DNA of 64,000 bases from Tridacna crocea (lineage: Eukaryota; Mollusca; Bivalvia; Cardiida; Cardiidae): contig OX031064.1 in NCBI GenBank assembly GCA_943736015.1, positions 39,917,361 to 39,981,360 on the forward strand. Direction: 5' to 3'. A program made the translations under genes and the position numbers. Shown in pieces: positions 46,430 through 56,829 of this stretch (position 1 is the first letter of the stretch; each line of letters begins with the position of its first letter). The notes under the pieces were generated by a model. That model searched no databases. It saw nothing but the letters and a program-made list of their open reading frames with translations, and was not told the DNA's origin.

Positions 46430-46500
46430 GAATGACATACATTTTACCACACTTTATTTGCACAGTGATTACAGTGTCCAATATACGAGTCATATTAAAC

Positions 46501-46629
46501 ATGGATTCCCTTGAAAAAGAGTTGGATAAAGAAAATGAAATTTCCCAGTCGTCAAGAAAGACCTTAATAACACTTTCTGATTTCAAAAATCATTTCGACG
46601 TAAACATCACACCCAATCAAAAATGTTAG
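46501..46629 (+). CDS. 42-codon frame or first exon behind CRE/TATA promoter
   Basis: The start ATG lies 72 bp after the TATA box. It begins MDSLEKELDKENEISQSS and ends DVNITPNQKC-stop. It is acidic and polar with no signal peptide or membrane segment. It could be a short protein, or a first exon spliced at a GT before the stop (GAC-GTAAAC near 46601). The copy at 60640 differs by one residue (Lys10 to Arg); a third, broken copy is at 45527. No family recognised. The frame can also be read from 46432, but the promoter position favours 46501. Confidence 0.45.
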   Translation: MDSLEKELDKENEISQSSRKTLITLSDFKNHFDVNITPNQKC

Positions 46630-47014
46630 GTCTAAGATCAGACTTAACGATTTGCACCCTATCTTTACTATCTTCAACAAGTTAACCTAGACGCGATATC
46701 TAGTTTCAGGAAACGTTAAATTTGACCGTTTATCATGCTAAATAAGTGAAATGAAACTTTCAGTCGATATTAAAAAACAAAAGTTGCTATTCCTGATGTA
46801 TTGTTTTGAGATTAAAGATATCTCCTTATCGGAGATTACGGATCCAAAATAAGACTGCACCTTTGGTCGAAGATAAGTCTAAGATAAATATAAAGATTTT
46901 GCAGACATATTTTTTGCGTAAAAAAATATAGATATAACTTGAACACTGTGTAATGTTGTTGCAATTTTTGGGTAACGTTAAAAAAATGGGGGAAAAAAAT
47001 AAATGAAAAATTAC

Positions 47015-47102
47015 TGCCCCGGGTGAGGATCGAACTCACGACCTTCAGATTTCTCTGAATTGATTGATTATGAGACTGACGCTCTACCAACTGAGCCAAG
47101 GC
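47015..47102 (-). tRNA. tRNA-Met(CAT)-like gene with 18-nt intron
   Basis: On the minus strand GCCTTGG pairs with CCGGGGC (7 bp, two G-U), box A is TGGCTCAGTTGG, the anticodon loop is CTCATAA with CAT, and box B is GTTCGATCC in a GTGAG/CTCAC arm. An 18-nt insert after position 37 separates CTCATA from ATCTGAAGG. A T5 run follows 6 nt after the 3' end, as for pol III termination. Oddities: the two bases normally at positions 8 and 9 are missing, and tRNA-Met genes rarely have introns, so this may be a pseudogene. The frame spelling MAQLVERQSHN is just this locus translated. Confidence 0.6.
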
Positions 47103-47363
47103 TGGTACCTGTTAGTCTCTGTTACGCTACCAAGAATTAACCAAGAATTTGCACCCATTGACCTCTGTAAAAGAAAACCTAAAAATGCCTTTTTTTTTCA
47201 TGAAAATTGTGTTTTTGTGCTGTTTTTCAGCTAAAAAAAGCTGTGTAATTAAGAAAAGGAAACTTATTTCATAAAATAAGCCAATTTTAATAAGAAAATA
47301 TGTACAATTTTATCTTTTATCCTTATTTAATTTCTGGAATAACTGGAATCTTTTCCAACTCTT

Positions 47364-47435
47364 ACTTCCACCAGGATTTGAACCTGGATCTTTCACTGCT
47401 TGAGTGAATATGTTTACCATTTACAACATGGAAGT
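47364..47435 (-). other. 72-nt tRNA-like sequence
   Basis: On the minus strand ACTTCCA pairs with TGGAAGT (7 bp), the T arm is CCAGG-TTCAAAT-CCTGG with a perfect box B, and the anticodon arm TTCAC/GTGAA closes TCAAGCA. The base before the anticodon is C where T33 is expected, and box A is weak (TTGTAAATGG). It is more likely a tRNA relic than a working tRNA, but it is unchanged in the second segment copy. Confidence 0.45.
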
Positions 47436-47586
47436 TTTAAAGTTGTACTTAGGACCCAGCAATTTTCTAATTAAATTTACTTCTGTTTCTATAAGGGCTT
47501 GGATTGGAAACTTCTATTGGTATTCTTTGTCATAAGTAGTTACTTGACAAATACACTGGTTTTTACCTCTTTAGTTGACAGATTAA

Positions 47587-47799
47587 CCCATTACCACACT
47601 ACAAAATCCCTACTTTTGATGACTCTGAGAAAGAAGCCTTCAGAAAACATTGTAGGAAAAGCAGAACCAGCATTTTCTCCTTTTCACACAATGTTTTGTA
47701 CTCTTCACAAAATAAATTTTAAATTTTCGGTCACTTTTATTTTGTCGTCTGCAAATGCTTTAGATTTGGACAAGCCTAAAATATTGTCCTTTGGTAGAG
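47587..47799 (+). mobile_element. TTAA-MITE (family E) at the 3' end of the minus-strand gene
   Basis: TTAA on both sides (47583-47586, 47800-47803). The left half of the central palindrome is lost (GGAAAAGCAGAACCAGCATT). It lies 35 bp past the stop codon of the minus-strand frame, and on that strand supplies an AATAAA (in ACAAAATAAAAGTGACC), so it may provide the poly-A site. Confidence 0.8.
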
Positions 47800-47833
47800 T
47801 TAAGAAACCACTGGGGGCAAAAAAAGTAATTTC

Positions 47834-49170
47834 TTAGGGCATGCAATTACTGCACTTTTTCCAGTGTTTTACATACTGTTGAAAATCACTGTTTCCTGTC
47901 AATTTTTGTTTTGCAGTGTAGGATTACAGCTTTTGCTAAAAGTAGGTATACAATAGCAGATTAAGTTAGCAGTATACAATACACTTAAGTAAGCATTATA
48001 CCGTGTAGCATTAAAAACTTAGCAGTCTGTGTTTTTATGTCCTCCAAATATTCACAATAAAGAAACTCTGGTTATCACTTATCTGGTAATTCTTGTTACT
48101 GAGGGCACTTTTAGTAAAAAGTTACTCAGTAATAAGTTACTGGGTTTAACTATACTAGATATTATATTTGATACAATGATATGATAATTAATTTGCACAA
48201 TTTGACCAGCATTTTTGCCCTTAACCACAATTTTTGTAGCCTTTCAAGGACAAGTACAATCAAAAAGCCATTTTTAACCATTTACCAAACTACTCTGAGG
48301 AAAAAGCCTATTGAAAACATTGTGGGAGAAGGAGAAAATGTTGGTAACTATCATTTTTTCTATTTCCATCAATGCTTTCTACTTTTTCAAAGCTGTGGCT
48401 ACCAGGATTTTCTCTTTTTCCCACAATGTACTCTACCCTTTCAAAGCCAAATTTTATAAATCCACCTACATTTAAATTGTTGTCATAAAACTGCATTTAA
48501 TATGAACAACTCCAAAAGTTAGAAATGTCAGGTCTTCTTACCATCTGCTATGACAAAAACTGGACTTGATTGTGTTCTCCCAGTGTTGAAGACCAGTTCC
48601 ATAATTATTTCACCCTATACCTGTAATCGAGATTAACTGATTTAAACATTCCTTGAATTTCTTTCACATGCATTTTCCAAAAACTCCCTTTCACAGGCTG
48701 CTTTTCCCACATACATTATCAAAGAATTTCAGCCAGGAGACAGAATATAAATCCTGTTGAAATGACTATAATGCCAAATCTTCAAGTGTTGGAATGTTAC
48801 CGAAAGTGGAACTACCCTTACCAAGCTGAACTTAAAACAAGGAGGGAAAAGGAAAAAATGCTTGTATTAAGGAATGTTTTCTAGTCTAACCTTTCAAATA
48901 AAAGTCCACACAATGAGAAATATTTGCAAGTTTCTACCAATATGTTCACTATGTTCCAAGTGCTTTCAATAAGGACCAGCTTATAACCTTGTCATCTGGA
49001 AAAGAGTTAGAATTTTCAAAGTTAAAAAAGTCATTCATACAAAACATTTTGAAAAAAAATGTATGCATAGAATTTATCTGTGATTCAAGATCATAAACAA
49101 TAAAAAGAATTACCTGGATTTTGTGATAGAACTCTGCTGGTTTGTCCTCTTCTATTTCAAAAACCCACAT
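47834..49170 (-). CDS. Four-exon, 76-codon frame, unknown protein (copy 1)
   Basis: Exons on the minus strand: 49170-49114 (MWVFEIEEDKPAEFYHKIQ, donor CAG|GTAATT); 48753-48715 (DLYSVSWLKFFDN, acceptor CAACAG, donor AAT|GTATGT); 48614-48542 (GEIIMELVFNTGRTQSSPVF then VIAD, acceptor TATAG, donor GATG|GTAAGA); 47895-47834 (NSDFQQYVKHWKKCSNCMP then TAA, acceptor TTGACAG). Phases 0, 0 and 1 join without a stop. The first exon has no acceptor before it, so ATG at 49170 is taken as the start. The exon-3 acceptor has a poor pyrimidine tract and an alternative CAG 6 nt upstream would bring in a stop. Introns hold MITEs. No domain recognised. The exon at 50171-50068 may lie upstream in the same unit. 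Confidence 0.5.
48278..48520 (+). mobile_element. TTAA-MITE (family E) with extra half, in an intron
   Basis: TTAA at 48274-48277. After the central GTTGGTAACTATCATTTT it repeats a right arm (GCTTTCTACTTTTTCAAAGC, then CACAATGTACTCTACCC), so the right half is partly duplicated. It lies in the last intron of the minus-strand gene. Confidence 0.7.
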
Positions 49171-49195
49171 AATGTCATGAAAAATATTCAGATGA

Positions 49196-49390
49196 TGATT
49201 TCACCATTTACCAATAAAATTTTGAATTAAAAAAAATCTGTCAAAGACATTATTAGGGAAAAGGAGAAATTCTTTGTTCAAAATCATTTTTCAATATTGT
49301 TTTCTTTTACAAAATTTCAGCTCATTTATACTAGTTTCACATTTTGTTGTTTGCAGATGTTCAACATTTTGTTGTTTTGGAAAAGATAAA
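49196..49390 (+). mobile_element. TTAA-MITE, decayed, directly upstream of the minus-strand ATG
   Basis: CACCATTTACCAATAAAATT at the left; TTAGGGAAAAGGAGAAATTC, ATATTGTTTTCTTTTAC and TTTGTTGTTTGCAGATG follow. The palindrome is mostly gone. It ends about 26 bp from the ATG at 49170, so it occupies the place of a promoter or an upstream intron. Confidence 0.65.
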
Positions 49391-49429
49391 GCCACTTTCA
49401 GCATTTAATGAGAAGTAATTATCATACAG

Positions 49430-49705
49430 CAGATTATTATTATTATTGCTGCAGCAACTCACTAATTCACACTTCTGCTGGGTATCACCAGCCATGGGCT
49501 TAGGCTTTGCAGTACTTTGCCAAAGGCCAGAACCACAAAAAAGGGACTAACTTAAGTTTGAAATAATACTAGTAATTTTAATACTTAACAAAACTGTGAA
49601 GCCCTCCTCATCCCTAGACACTAATTGTTCACATAGAGGTAATGTTGAATGTAGGTTTTTTAGGCTTCATGTAGTAATAGCACAAATGAAGGAAATAAAT
49701 AAAGC
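49430..49705. other. Unassigned; TTA microsatellite
   Basis: A short (ATT)n stretch at 49434-49447 and a hairpin-like GGCTGGTGATACCCAGC on the minus strand near 49480. The right boundary of the alignable duplicated segment (49672) falls here only because the window ends. Confidence 0.4.
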
Positions 49706-49710
49706 CTTAA

Positions 49711-49905
49711 CCCTTTACCACATCATCAAGAGCTTAACTAATTCTGAGAAAGAAGGCTCTTGGAGTTACTGAGTGAAACGACAAAATGCATATTCCCTTT
49801 TTTTTTTTCGAAAATATTTTTTGCCATATAACAGACAAACTCCATCATTTGAGCCACACTTAAAATGTCATCAGTTTGGGCAAGTGTACAAATAAGCAGT
49901 ATGAT
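49711..49905 (+). mobile_element. TTAA-MITE (family E), decayed
   Basis: TTAA at 49707-49710, then CCCTTTACCACATCATCAAG and CTGAGAAAGAAGGCTCTTGG; the centre is lost. Confidence 0.65.
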
Positions 49906-50067
49906 AAACAGTAAAAACAGCTATTAGCTGACAAAAAGTTATAATTGTTAAATATATATATCTTTCTCAAAATAAAAGTCACAGGTCAATGATGCTAACC
50001 TAAATTGACAAACTGAAGCTTACAACAGCCGATAAGGTGAATTTTTAATTTGGATTTTTTCACTTAC

Positions 50068-50171
50068 ATGTATCTGCAGCCTCCTGTCTAAGAACAGCAG
50101 GATTCAATGCTGCAGCCCTCCTTTTCTCTCTGTGTTTGTTTCTTAAACTGTAAGCCTGACTGGGCTTCCGT
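50068..50171 (-). CDS. Internal exon of a minus-strand gene, unknown family
   Basis: Bounded by CTCAAAG|A and ACAT|GTAAGTG, an excellent donor. The only open phase reads RKPSQAYSLRNKHREKRRAA followed by ALNPAVLRQEAADT: basic, Arg/Lys-rich and helix-prone, ending in phase 1. Such stretches can be nuclear localisation or nucleic-acid-contact segments. The next exon on this strand that I can see (49170-49114) starts with its own ATG and no acceptor, so a direct join is not possible and an intermediate exon may be missing. The other copy would lie beyond the window. Confidence 0.5.
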
Positions 50172-50527
50172 CTTTGAGTTTTGTGAAAAAGGTATCAATT
50201 TCTAGTCTGAACAAGCAATTTTGTTAAAATGATATCCCTGTCAAAAAGACCTTTTTTGATACAAACATATTAGAGGTATTGTGTTTTGCATGTACATGTG
50301 GCCTTTTTGTTATTGGTCCAGGATGAAAGTATCCATTAAGCTCCCTTTTTCCATGGCACACAGCATTTCATTACATAAAAAGATATATAAGACTAAAGAG
50401 GTCCATAACAAGATTATACATTAAGTCCCCTTTTCCTAAAACATGACATTTCATTAAATAAAAACATTACAATAAAGAAAATATACATCAAACCCCCTTT
50501 TTCTATGACACATTGTTTATATATTAA

Positions 50528-50530
<3 letters not shown>

Positions 50531-50561
<31 letters not shown>
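50531..50561. repeat. (GA)n microsatellite
   Basis: About 15 uninterrupted GA units. Confidence 0.95.
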
Positions 50562-50563
<2 letters not shown>

Positions 50564-50725
50564 TGAATCAACAGACTATCCATAGATAATGGAATTACAT
50601 ACACATTTAGTCCCCCTTTTTTTGATATGGCATCTCATGAGAAAAAAGAAACAAGTTAATATTGTCTGCGACTTTTGATAAACAACATATAAATGAAGTT
50701 TCATAACATTTTGTCCTGTAGTTAA

Positions 50726-50949
50726 CTTTATACCAAACAAAATTTCAGATTGATCCAAATTCAATGCATTTGCAGACCACAAAATAAACATTGCTCAAAA
50801 AAATGAACTTTGTTATGGGAAAGGTAGACAATGTTGTGATAAAAAGGAGAAAATGCTGCTTACCAGCATTTTCGTCTTTTCCCACAATGCTTTTAAAAGG
50901 CATTTTCTTCAAGGATGTCAAAACTTGGGATTTTGTAGTACTTAAAGAG
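50726..50949 (-). mobile_element. TTAA-MITE (family E)
   Basis: TTAA at 50722-50725; centre GGAGAAAATGCTGCTTACCA / GCATTTTCGTC; right end CTTAAAGAG with weak flank. A lone right end of another copy is at about 51340-51369. Confidence 0.8.
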
Positions 50950-51474
50950 TTTAAGAGATATTGGTTCATAATGAAAATATATGTCAAGCTCCCTTTTTTC
51001 CATTACACAACATTTAATGAAGAAAGGTAAAATAATGATAATGGCGGACTATCATAAGGAACACAGGCATGAATTTTCATAAATTTTGTGTAGGATTTTC
51101 AGTCAAAAAGATATTGATCCCTAACTAAAATATACATGAAGCCCCCTTTTTCCATGACACCTTACTGAATATCAAAACAGCAAAAACCAATAATGCCATT
51201 GTCACAATATTCGCAGCTATGTTGCTTCCATTTCAAGATTGTCATGTTATAGCAATGTCAGACTTGCCGCTATTTCTAAAACATTCCTGACATCAATTTT
51301 ACTTTTATACTCAACCGTCAAGTGATCATCATTGTAGGAGGTTTGTTGCGGATTGTGTGGTAAAGGGTTGAATTATAATTCAGTTTGTCAGAGGCTGTCT
51401 TTTTTACATTTTTCTACACTGGTTTCATGAAGGTTAATCTGAAACACCACTGATTGTTTGCAAGGTGTTAAATA

Positions 51475-51765
51475 TTATTTACAAATTTATTTCCGTTATA
51501 ACATGACAGCCAGTGCACCTATCCCTGCCTTCCTGGAGTTTCTTTTACCAGTGTTCGGCAAAATATTTCTTCCGAGCCACTTGCTGCTGCTTTCTCACAT
51601 TACCATCACTTAAACACTGATGAACAGTGAAAGAGAAATGAATCCTGTCACAGAGACAGTCATCAATCCTCTGAAAGAAATTTGCTGAGCTGGGTACCAA
51701 ACCAGAAACCCTGTTCTTGAGTCCTGTATCATACCGACTGTGCTACTGTTGACTCTTAAAGATAC
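51475..51765 (-). mobile_element. tRNA-derived SINE (second family), minus strand
   Basis: On the minus strand the head has CACAGTCGGTATGATACAGG and box B GGTTTGGTACCC. The body is ACACTGGTAAAAGAAACTCC then GGTGCACTGGCTGTCATG, matching 19500-19690. The frame 51610-51837 is this SINE translated. Confidence 0.65.
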
Positions 51766-51839
51766 TAACTTTAAGTTTTTCACCAAAATAAGGAGTTGTG
51801 CATAAATTGACTTGATATCTATAACAAGAAACTTCAACT

Positions 51840-52300
51840 GTACCAGTCAAGCCTGATAGTGTACAGGGCTGTCTTGCCAGATTCCTTTTCTGGATTGAAA
51901 GCAGGGGTTCGACAAATCACCGAAATACCAACGAAACACCGAAATACCCCAATTTTTTGTATCGAGTTTTGATAACTGATAACAGTATGAAATATTTGTC
52001 TTTTTTTGTGATATTGAGTGAACTATTGTTGGTAACCAGTATTTTCTCCTTTTTCCACAATATTTTCTATCCCATCATAGAGAAATTGACTCATTTGTAG
52101 CACACTGAAATTGTCGTCTGCAAATGTGTTCAGTTCTGTCAAGGCTTAAATTTTGTGTCAAATATCATGAAAAAAGACATCTAATTCTGACTTTTATCAG
52201 TAATCTGAACTCAATAGCAAAAAAATTTGGGTATTTTGGTGGTATTTCGGTGTTTCGTCGGACTGGAAAGCAGCCATTGCAATCATATAGTGACAATTCC
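51840..52300. other. MITE half plus repeated phrase
   Basis: A right-half family E copy lies at about 52021-52130. GCAGGGGTTCGACAAATC near 51902 has a box-B look without a partner. 'AAATACCCCAATTTTTTGTA' at about 51940 and its rough complement AAAAAAATTTGGGTATTTTG at about 52219 form a 280-bp-spaced inverted repeat around the MITE half. Confidence 0.45.
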
Positions 52301-52312
52301 AGTATACCGCAA

Positions 52313-53030
52313 CTCTTTACCAAACAATCACTGCTTTTTTTTACGACTCTGTGAAAAAAGCCTTTTGAAAACATTGTTGAAAAAGGAGAAAATCCTGGTA
52401 ACCAGCATTTTCTCCTTTTCCCACAATGTTTCCTACTCTACTAAAAACAAGTTTCAAGTTTTGAGTTATTTTGTTGTCTGCAAATGCTTTCATGTGGAAC
52501 AAGTTTAAAATTTTGTTGTTTGGTAAAGAGTTAAAAGGATAAAAAAGATTTTGGTAAAACATCAACCGATCCTTTACCCTGTTACCAAAAAATCCCTGGT
52601 TTTTATGACTGAGATAGAGGCCTTTTGAAAAAAAATTGGGAAAAGGAGAATATGCTAAACGCCAGCATTTTCTCCTTTTCTTACAATATTTTCTATCCTT
52701 CATAAAACAAATTTCGAATTTTTAGTCACTTTTATCTTGTTGTCTGTAAACGCTTTCAATTTGGAGGAATCTTAAATTTTGTCATTTGGTAAAGAGTTAA
52801 CTCTTCATCACCCAAACCCGACTTTTAATGATCCTGAATAAGGAAACTTTTCAAAATATTGCAGGACAAGGAGAAAAATGCTGGTAACTAGCATTTCATC
52901 CATTTTTGACAATGTTTTCTAACCTTCCCAGAACAAATTTCATTTTATAAGACCAGCATTTACATGTATTTTTTCATCTGCAAATGCTGTCAATTTGGGC
53001 AAGTCTAAATTTCTCTTCTTTGGTAAAGAG
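52313..53030. mobile_element. Three TTAA-MITEs in tandem
   Basis: 52313-52530, 52577-52796 and 52801-53030, all in the same orientation. The second and third share a single TTAA (52797-52800) so that GGTAAAGAG-TTAA-CTCTTCATCACC is continuous. A 40-bp spacer separates the first pair. Each has its own intact central palindrome. Confidence 0.9.
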
Positions 53031-53034
53031 TTAA

Positions 53035-53420
53035 CAGATCCTTCATTTTATAAGCTGTCAACAAAGAAAACATGTCACTTTCCTCTGAATCAAACACAAA
53101 CCAATGGCCTGAATTGTGTTTTCCACTAAATGTCTAAAATGATTTTTTTTCTCATCTAGACCTAATACTATTCATCTAGACATACCTTTGTTTTGATTCA
53201 TTTTTACTTTTTTGTATATTCCTTTTTTCCTCTGCCCCTCCCCGATCTACAATTGTTGTTTGAAGATATGCAAGCTTGGAATATTTCAGGGTCGTCTGCT
53301 CAGTTCTGTCTGTAAAAGTCTGGACAACTCAGTTAGGGTTCCATATCTTAACCGTAAAAACCAAATTGTGCTAAAAATGGAGTCGGTAGACTGAGATCAT
53401 CCAGGGGTTTCAATGCCATG
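53035..53420. other. Unassigned, open in several phases near 53290
   Basis: 53291-53393 is open on the plus strand after a good acceptor (GGAATATTTCAG) and reads GRLLSSVCKSLDNSVRVPY; on the minus strand it also reads well (LRLRYGTLTELSRLLQTEL). Neither has a second splice site, so no coding call is made. Confidence 0.3.
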
Positions 53421-54149
53421 TTAACCCATTAGGGTCTTTATCAGATAAATGGAAAAAATAACTTCCATCACTTTTTTCCCCTAGAAATACAATTCTGACA
53501 GAAAATAATTAAAATTTAGTACATATTGATGTAGTTCCCATAATAGAGAGATATTAAAGATAATATAGAATTAAAAGTATTGGTCATTATTACAAAATGT
53601 GATTTTTGATTAAAAAAGTCATCATTTTTCGGCTCCCCAAAAACGATGTGTTGGGTATGATATGTCAAATTTGATCGAGGTGGCGTCCTGTTGAAATTCT
53701 CGGTAGCGTGTTCATAATATTTTCAAACTAGAATGATTTTTCTGGATTATTCTGTGTTTATTTGACGTTTTTATGTAATTAATTAAATAAAATTCAGTTA
53801 CCAAAAAACGTTATACACCGGTTACGCTGTCGGTCAAAAACGCGATTTTTTTGTGTGATCCGAGACAACGAACTCGTCTTAAATCTGGACAGATTTATTA
53901 TATCCGTTTCAAAAGCAGTTGTTAAACTGCCGATTAACAGCATTTACTGATTGAAAGGGCTTTCGTTCTTCAAAATAAGACCGATTTTTTACAACTACGG
54001 TATCTGTCGGTCAACTTCGTAACCTCCAATCAAATCGTCTTATCACGTAATGCAAAAGATTACTCGAGTAAATTTAGCGCTGAACGAACCTGTATCAATA
54101 CTATCTAGAGGACTACGTCATCAATTTTTGTGATCAAGCTTTCTCGTCG

Positions 54150-56300
54150 ATGACAACCAGGTAAGTGGTCTGTCGGTCAACGCCTTTTCCCCTTGTTACC
54201 TCCGTCACATATTCAAAATATTATGTTCTTGTTGTCGCTTGATATCCAATGGTTTCTTATGCCTATTCTTTCGATAACATTGTTCAACTAAGGCTCGAAT
54301 TTTGAGAAGAGGTAACACATTTTAGACAAGTTCGATCGGCGGTTACATTTTGACAGGACGGCGTCTGATGCAGCGTTAGATTTGACTCGATTGTGTTGCC
54401 CTGGTATGTCAGAGATAACTGCCGAACAGATATCAGTTGGTTTTAGCAACAAAATAGTTGTTCTCTCAATGATAATTATTCCTTTTATTCACTTTTTAAG
54501 TAAGTTGTTTGGTTGAATCGAATTAATTGATATCTGCCTGAATCATTCCCCACCTGCAAAATTTTTGAAATGCCTTTGTATGGAAGTAACAGTTGACTTG
54601 GAAAAGTTGTCAATAGGAATATCTAGTCAAATTATATTTTCATGAACAAAACAAGTTTTTATTATGAAGAAATTTCCAACAACATTAAAATTCCCAGAAT
54701 TATTTAATTATTTGTCATTGATTTTTTTTGCTTTGGAGCAAACTCAAGTTGATCTGACTGTGCAGTCTTATAATATTCCATTACACTTTGGCTTTTTTTT
54801 TTTTTAAATTGATCTTAGATTCATGCAACATCTCTGACAGTTTGCAATATAGATCTCTCTTCTGACATTATATATTTACCTTTAAACTTTGACAAGCTGT
54901 TAATTATCAAAAACTAGGCCTGTACAATAACCATCAAAGTTTTTTTGTTGACTCAGAAATTCTACTGAAATCAAGAAACCACAGCGAAGCATTGTGGCAC
55001 CTGCATGCAGTACTGGTTATAACCTGGCCTTCTCACAACAAAGGATGCATGTATATAATCTGCTTGGACACAAGATATAACATTGAGGCTAATCTAAGTA
55101 CTTTTTTTTTTCATTAATAAGGCTGCCTAGAACTCAAATTGTGCACAGCATCACAAATTCAGAGTTGAATTTTATCTAATTTTAGCGATCAAGTAGCCAT
55201 TATAAAGTTCTCTTCAAAGAAGAATGAAGACATCAGCATATGTTCAAATGAGGGAGCCTTATCTCGGAAACTTTTCAGAGTACAGCAAGGTGACGTCACA
55301 TACTTCTTCAGTCAAGCCATCAGGTAACATTCTGACAAGAGTAGGATTTTGTCTGAATTACACCCGTGACCCCCATTTAACTCCATTTTTTTTTGAAAGA
55401 ATTACTTGAAAGGGGGACATATATTACCAAACAAAACCATATTTTTTTGGCCTAGAGAAAAGAAGCCCTTTAAAAACATTGTGGAAAGCCGAGAAAATAC
55501 TGGTAACCAGCTTTTTCTCAATTTCCCTTAATATTTTCTAACCTTTTCATGAGAACTTTTCAATTTTAACACTATAACAAGCAATCCTTCGTTTTTAGGA
55601 CCCGGAGATAGAAGTCCTTTAAAAACATGGTGGGAAGAGGTACCCAGCCTTTTCTCCTTTTCCCATAATGTTTTCACGCCTTCACCAAACAATTTTTTGT
55701 ATCTATGTTTAGTTTGTTGTCTGCAAATGCTTCCAATTTGGACCAGTCTAAAATTTTGTTACTTTAAAGTCACATTAATTTTGTCGTCAATTTAGACCAA
55801 TCCAAATCTTCATTAATCAGGAGTTAACTCTTTGCCAAACAGCCAAATTAAGAGCCTTTGCAGACATTACAACAACACTGCAGAAGTTATGATTGCTGTC
55901 TTTGATAGGGAAAAAATCAGTGTTGAAAATGGAGAAAATACTACTTACTGATATTTTCTCCTTTGCCCATTCATAATAAGTAGTTACTGATGTTCATTTC
56001 TCTTATCTTTGAATTACTTGTTGATAGTGCTTTGACAAGGCAATTCTAAGTCACCTGTAGATCTACAAGCTATGTTTTGAAGTAGTTATAAGCAAAGTGC
56101 TGCTATTTTGTCATCTGGGAGAAAAAAATATTCATAGCACCACACAAATGACTTCAAATGGCTGTTTATGTTGTCTTTAATTCCATACATTTCCTTTTTA
56201 TCTTTTCAGCTGATGAAAACTTGTAGAATGAAGTGGATACCAAAGTTTCCAAAGCTCATATTTTTGTTTTGTACTCTGGAACTTGTAGCAGAAAATAAAT
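54150..56300 (+). CDS. Spliced frame inside the 4,380-bp element, unknown protein
   Basis: Exon 1 coding part 54150-54160 (MTT plus 2 nt, donor CCAG|GTAAGT). Exon 2 55186-55323 (acceptor CTAATTTTAG, donor ATCAG|GTAACA) joins in phase to give Ser then DQVAIIKFSSKKNEDISICS, later NEGALSRKLFRVQQGDVTYF and FSQAI. Exon 2 is exactly 46 codons long and ends in the same phase as exon 1. Two acceptors could follow: 56209 (TTTTCAG|CTGA, immediate stop, AATAAA at about 56295) or 56437 (TTTTCAG|AAAAAAGG, adding RKKDLVCFIPVSE then stop). The product would be about 51-63 residues. No family recognised. It may be the element's own gene remnant or a captured host fragment. Confidence 0.5.
55420..55980. mobile_element. 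Cluster of decayed TTAA-MITEs inside the 4,380-bp element
   Basis: About 55425-55560 (GTGGAAAGCCGAGAAAATAC), about 55565-55770 (TTTTAGGACCCGGAGATAGA, TCTGCAAATGCTTCCAATTT) and about 55830-55975 (GGAGAAAATACTACTTACTG). All are partial. They show that the host element was itself a MITE target after its own insertion. Confidence 0.7.
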
Positions 56301-56483
56301 TAATGTATTCCATGTTTATCTTGCCTTGTCTTTTACTAAAAAGTAACACATACCAGACAACTTTGATACTGTTCATAAATTCATACAGTCTATCATACTG
56401 TTAAATCTTAATTTTGATTCATATTTTGTTTTCAGAAAAAAGGATCTGGTATGTTTTATCCCTGTATCAGAGTAAGAGGGGTC

Positions 56484-56690
56484 CCGTGTGTCTCAGTGGT
56501 AAAGTGTAGGACTTGATACCTGGATCCACTGGGTTTTTCTTGGGAATGTCATTTGACAAGACACTTCAGAGCCCCAGCCTTGTAGCATTGCAACCCATGA
56601 AATGCACTAATTATGTGAGGTGTTGTCATATGGCTTAAAATGTTGAAAGCAGCATACAGCACCATTCAATCAAGTATCAAGTATGTTTGC
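56484..56690 (+). mobile_element. tRNA-derived SINE (third family)
   Basis: GGGTCCCGTGTGTCTCAGTGG has a box A; box B is diverged (TGGATCCACTGGG). The body has GACAAGACACTTCAGAGCCC and GTTGAAAGCAGCATACAGC. The tail is a short run of ATCAAGT units, typical of SINE 3' ends. Confidence 0.65.
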
Positions 56691-56829
56691 CCCAGTACAA
56701 GGGTTTGTTAACTTATCATCGTCAGGTTCTACTTGATGTGATAGGTTGACCAAATTACTGAACAGAAGAAATTTCCACCAATAACAGAGTTTCTACCTTA
56801 AGTTTCATTTGTTCCAGTATTTCAGGTAC

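Larger units (their letters stand above)
45663..49672. repeat. Duplicated segment, copy 1
   Basis: From AGCCCGAGTGCTTTATT onward it aligns base by base with 59786-64000, with only scattered substitutions and small indels (roughly 2-3% by eye). The offset is 14121-14144 bp at first and about 14325 after a 182-bp local duplication in copy 2. It contains the family A element, the CRE/TATA-driven frame, two tRNA-like loci, MITEs and four exons of a minus-strand gene. The true right boundary may lie beyond 49672, because copy 2 is cut by the window end. Confidence 0.95.
50320..51180. repeat. Repeated CCCCCTTTTTCCATGACA boxes
   Basis: CTCCCTTTTTCCATGGCACA (50342), GTCCCCTTTTCC (50425), ACCCCCTTTTTCTATGACAC (50493), GTCCCCCTTTTTTTGATATG (50611), CTCCCTTTTTTCCATTACAC (50991) and GCCCCCTTTTTCCATGACAC (51137) follow ATACATnAAG. 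It is the same family as 1-580, here interrupted by a MITE and a GA microsatellite. Confidence 0.7.

Noticed and set aside
46836..47099. Frame MAQLVERQSHN... (also 60975-61244)
   Set aside because: This is the tRNA-Met-like locus read as protein.
45663..49672. The duplicated segment as one large transposon
   Set aside because: No terminal inverted or direct repeats at its edge, the right edge is undefined, and it contains gene exons and older MITEs at matching positions, so segmental duplication (or an unmerged haplotype) explains it better.
53291..53393. Exon on either strand near the 4,380-bp element
   Set aside because: Both strands read open and protein-like, but each has only one usable splice site, so direction cannot be decided.
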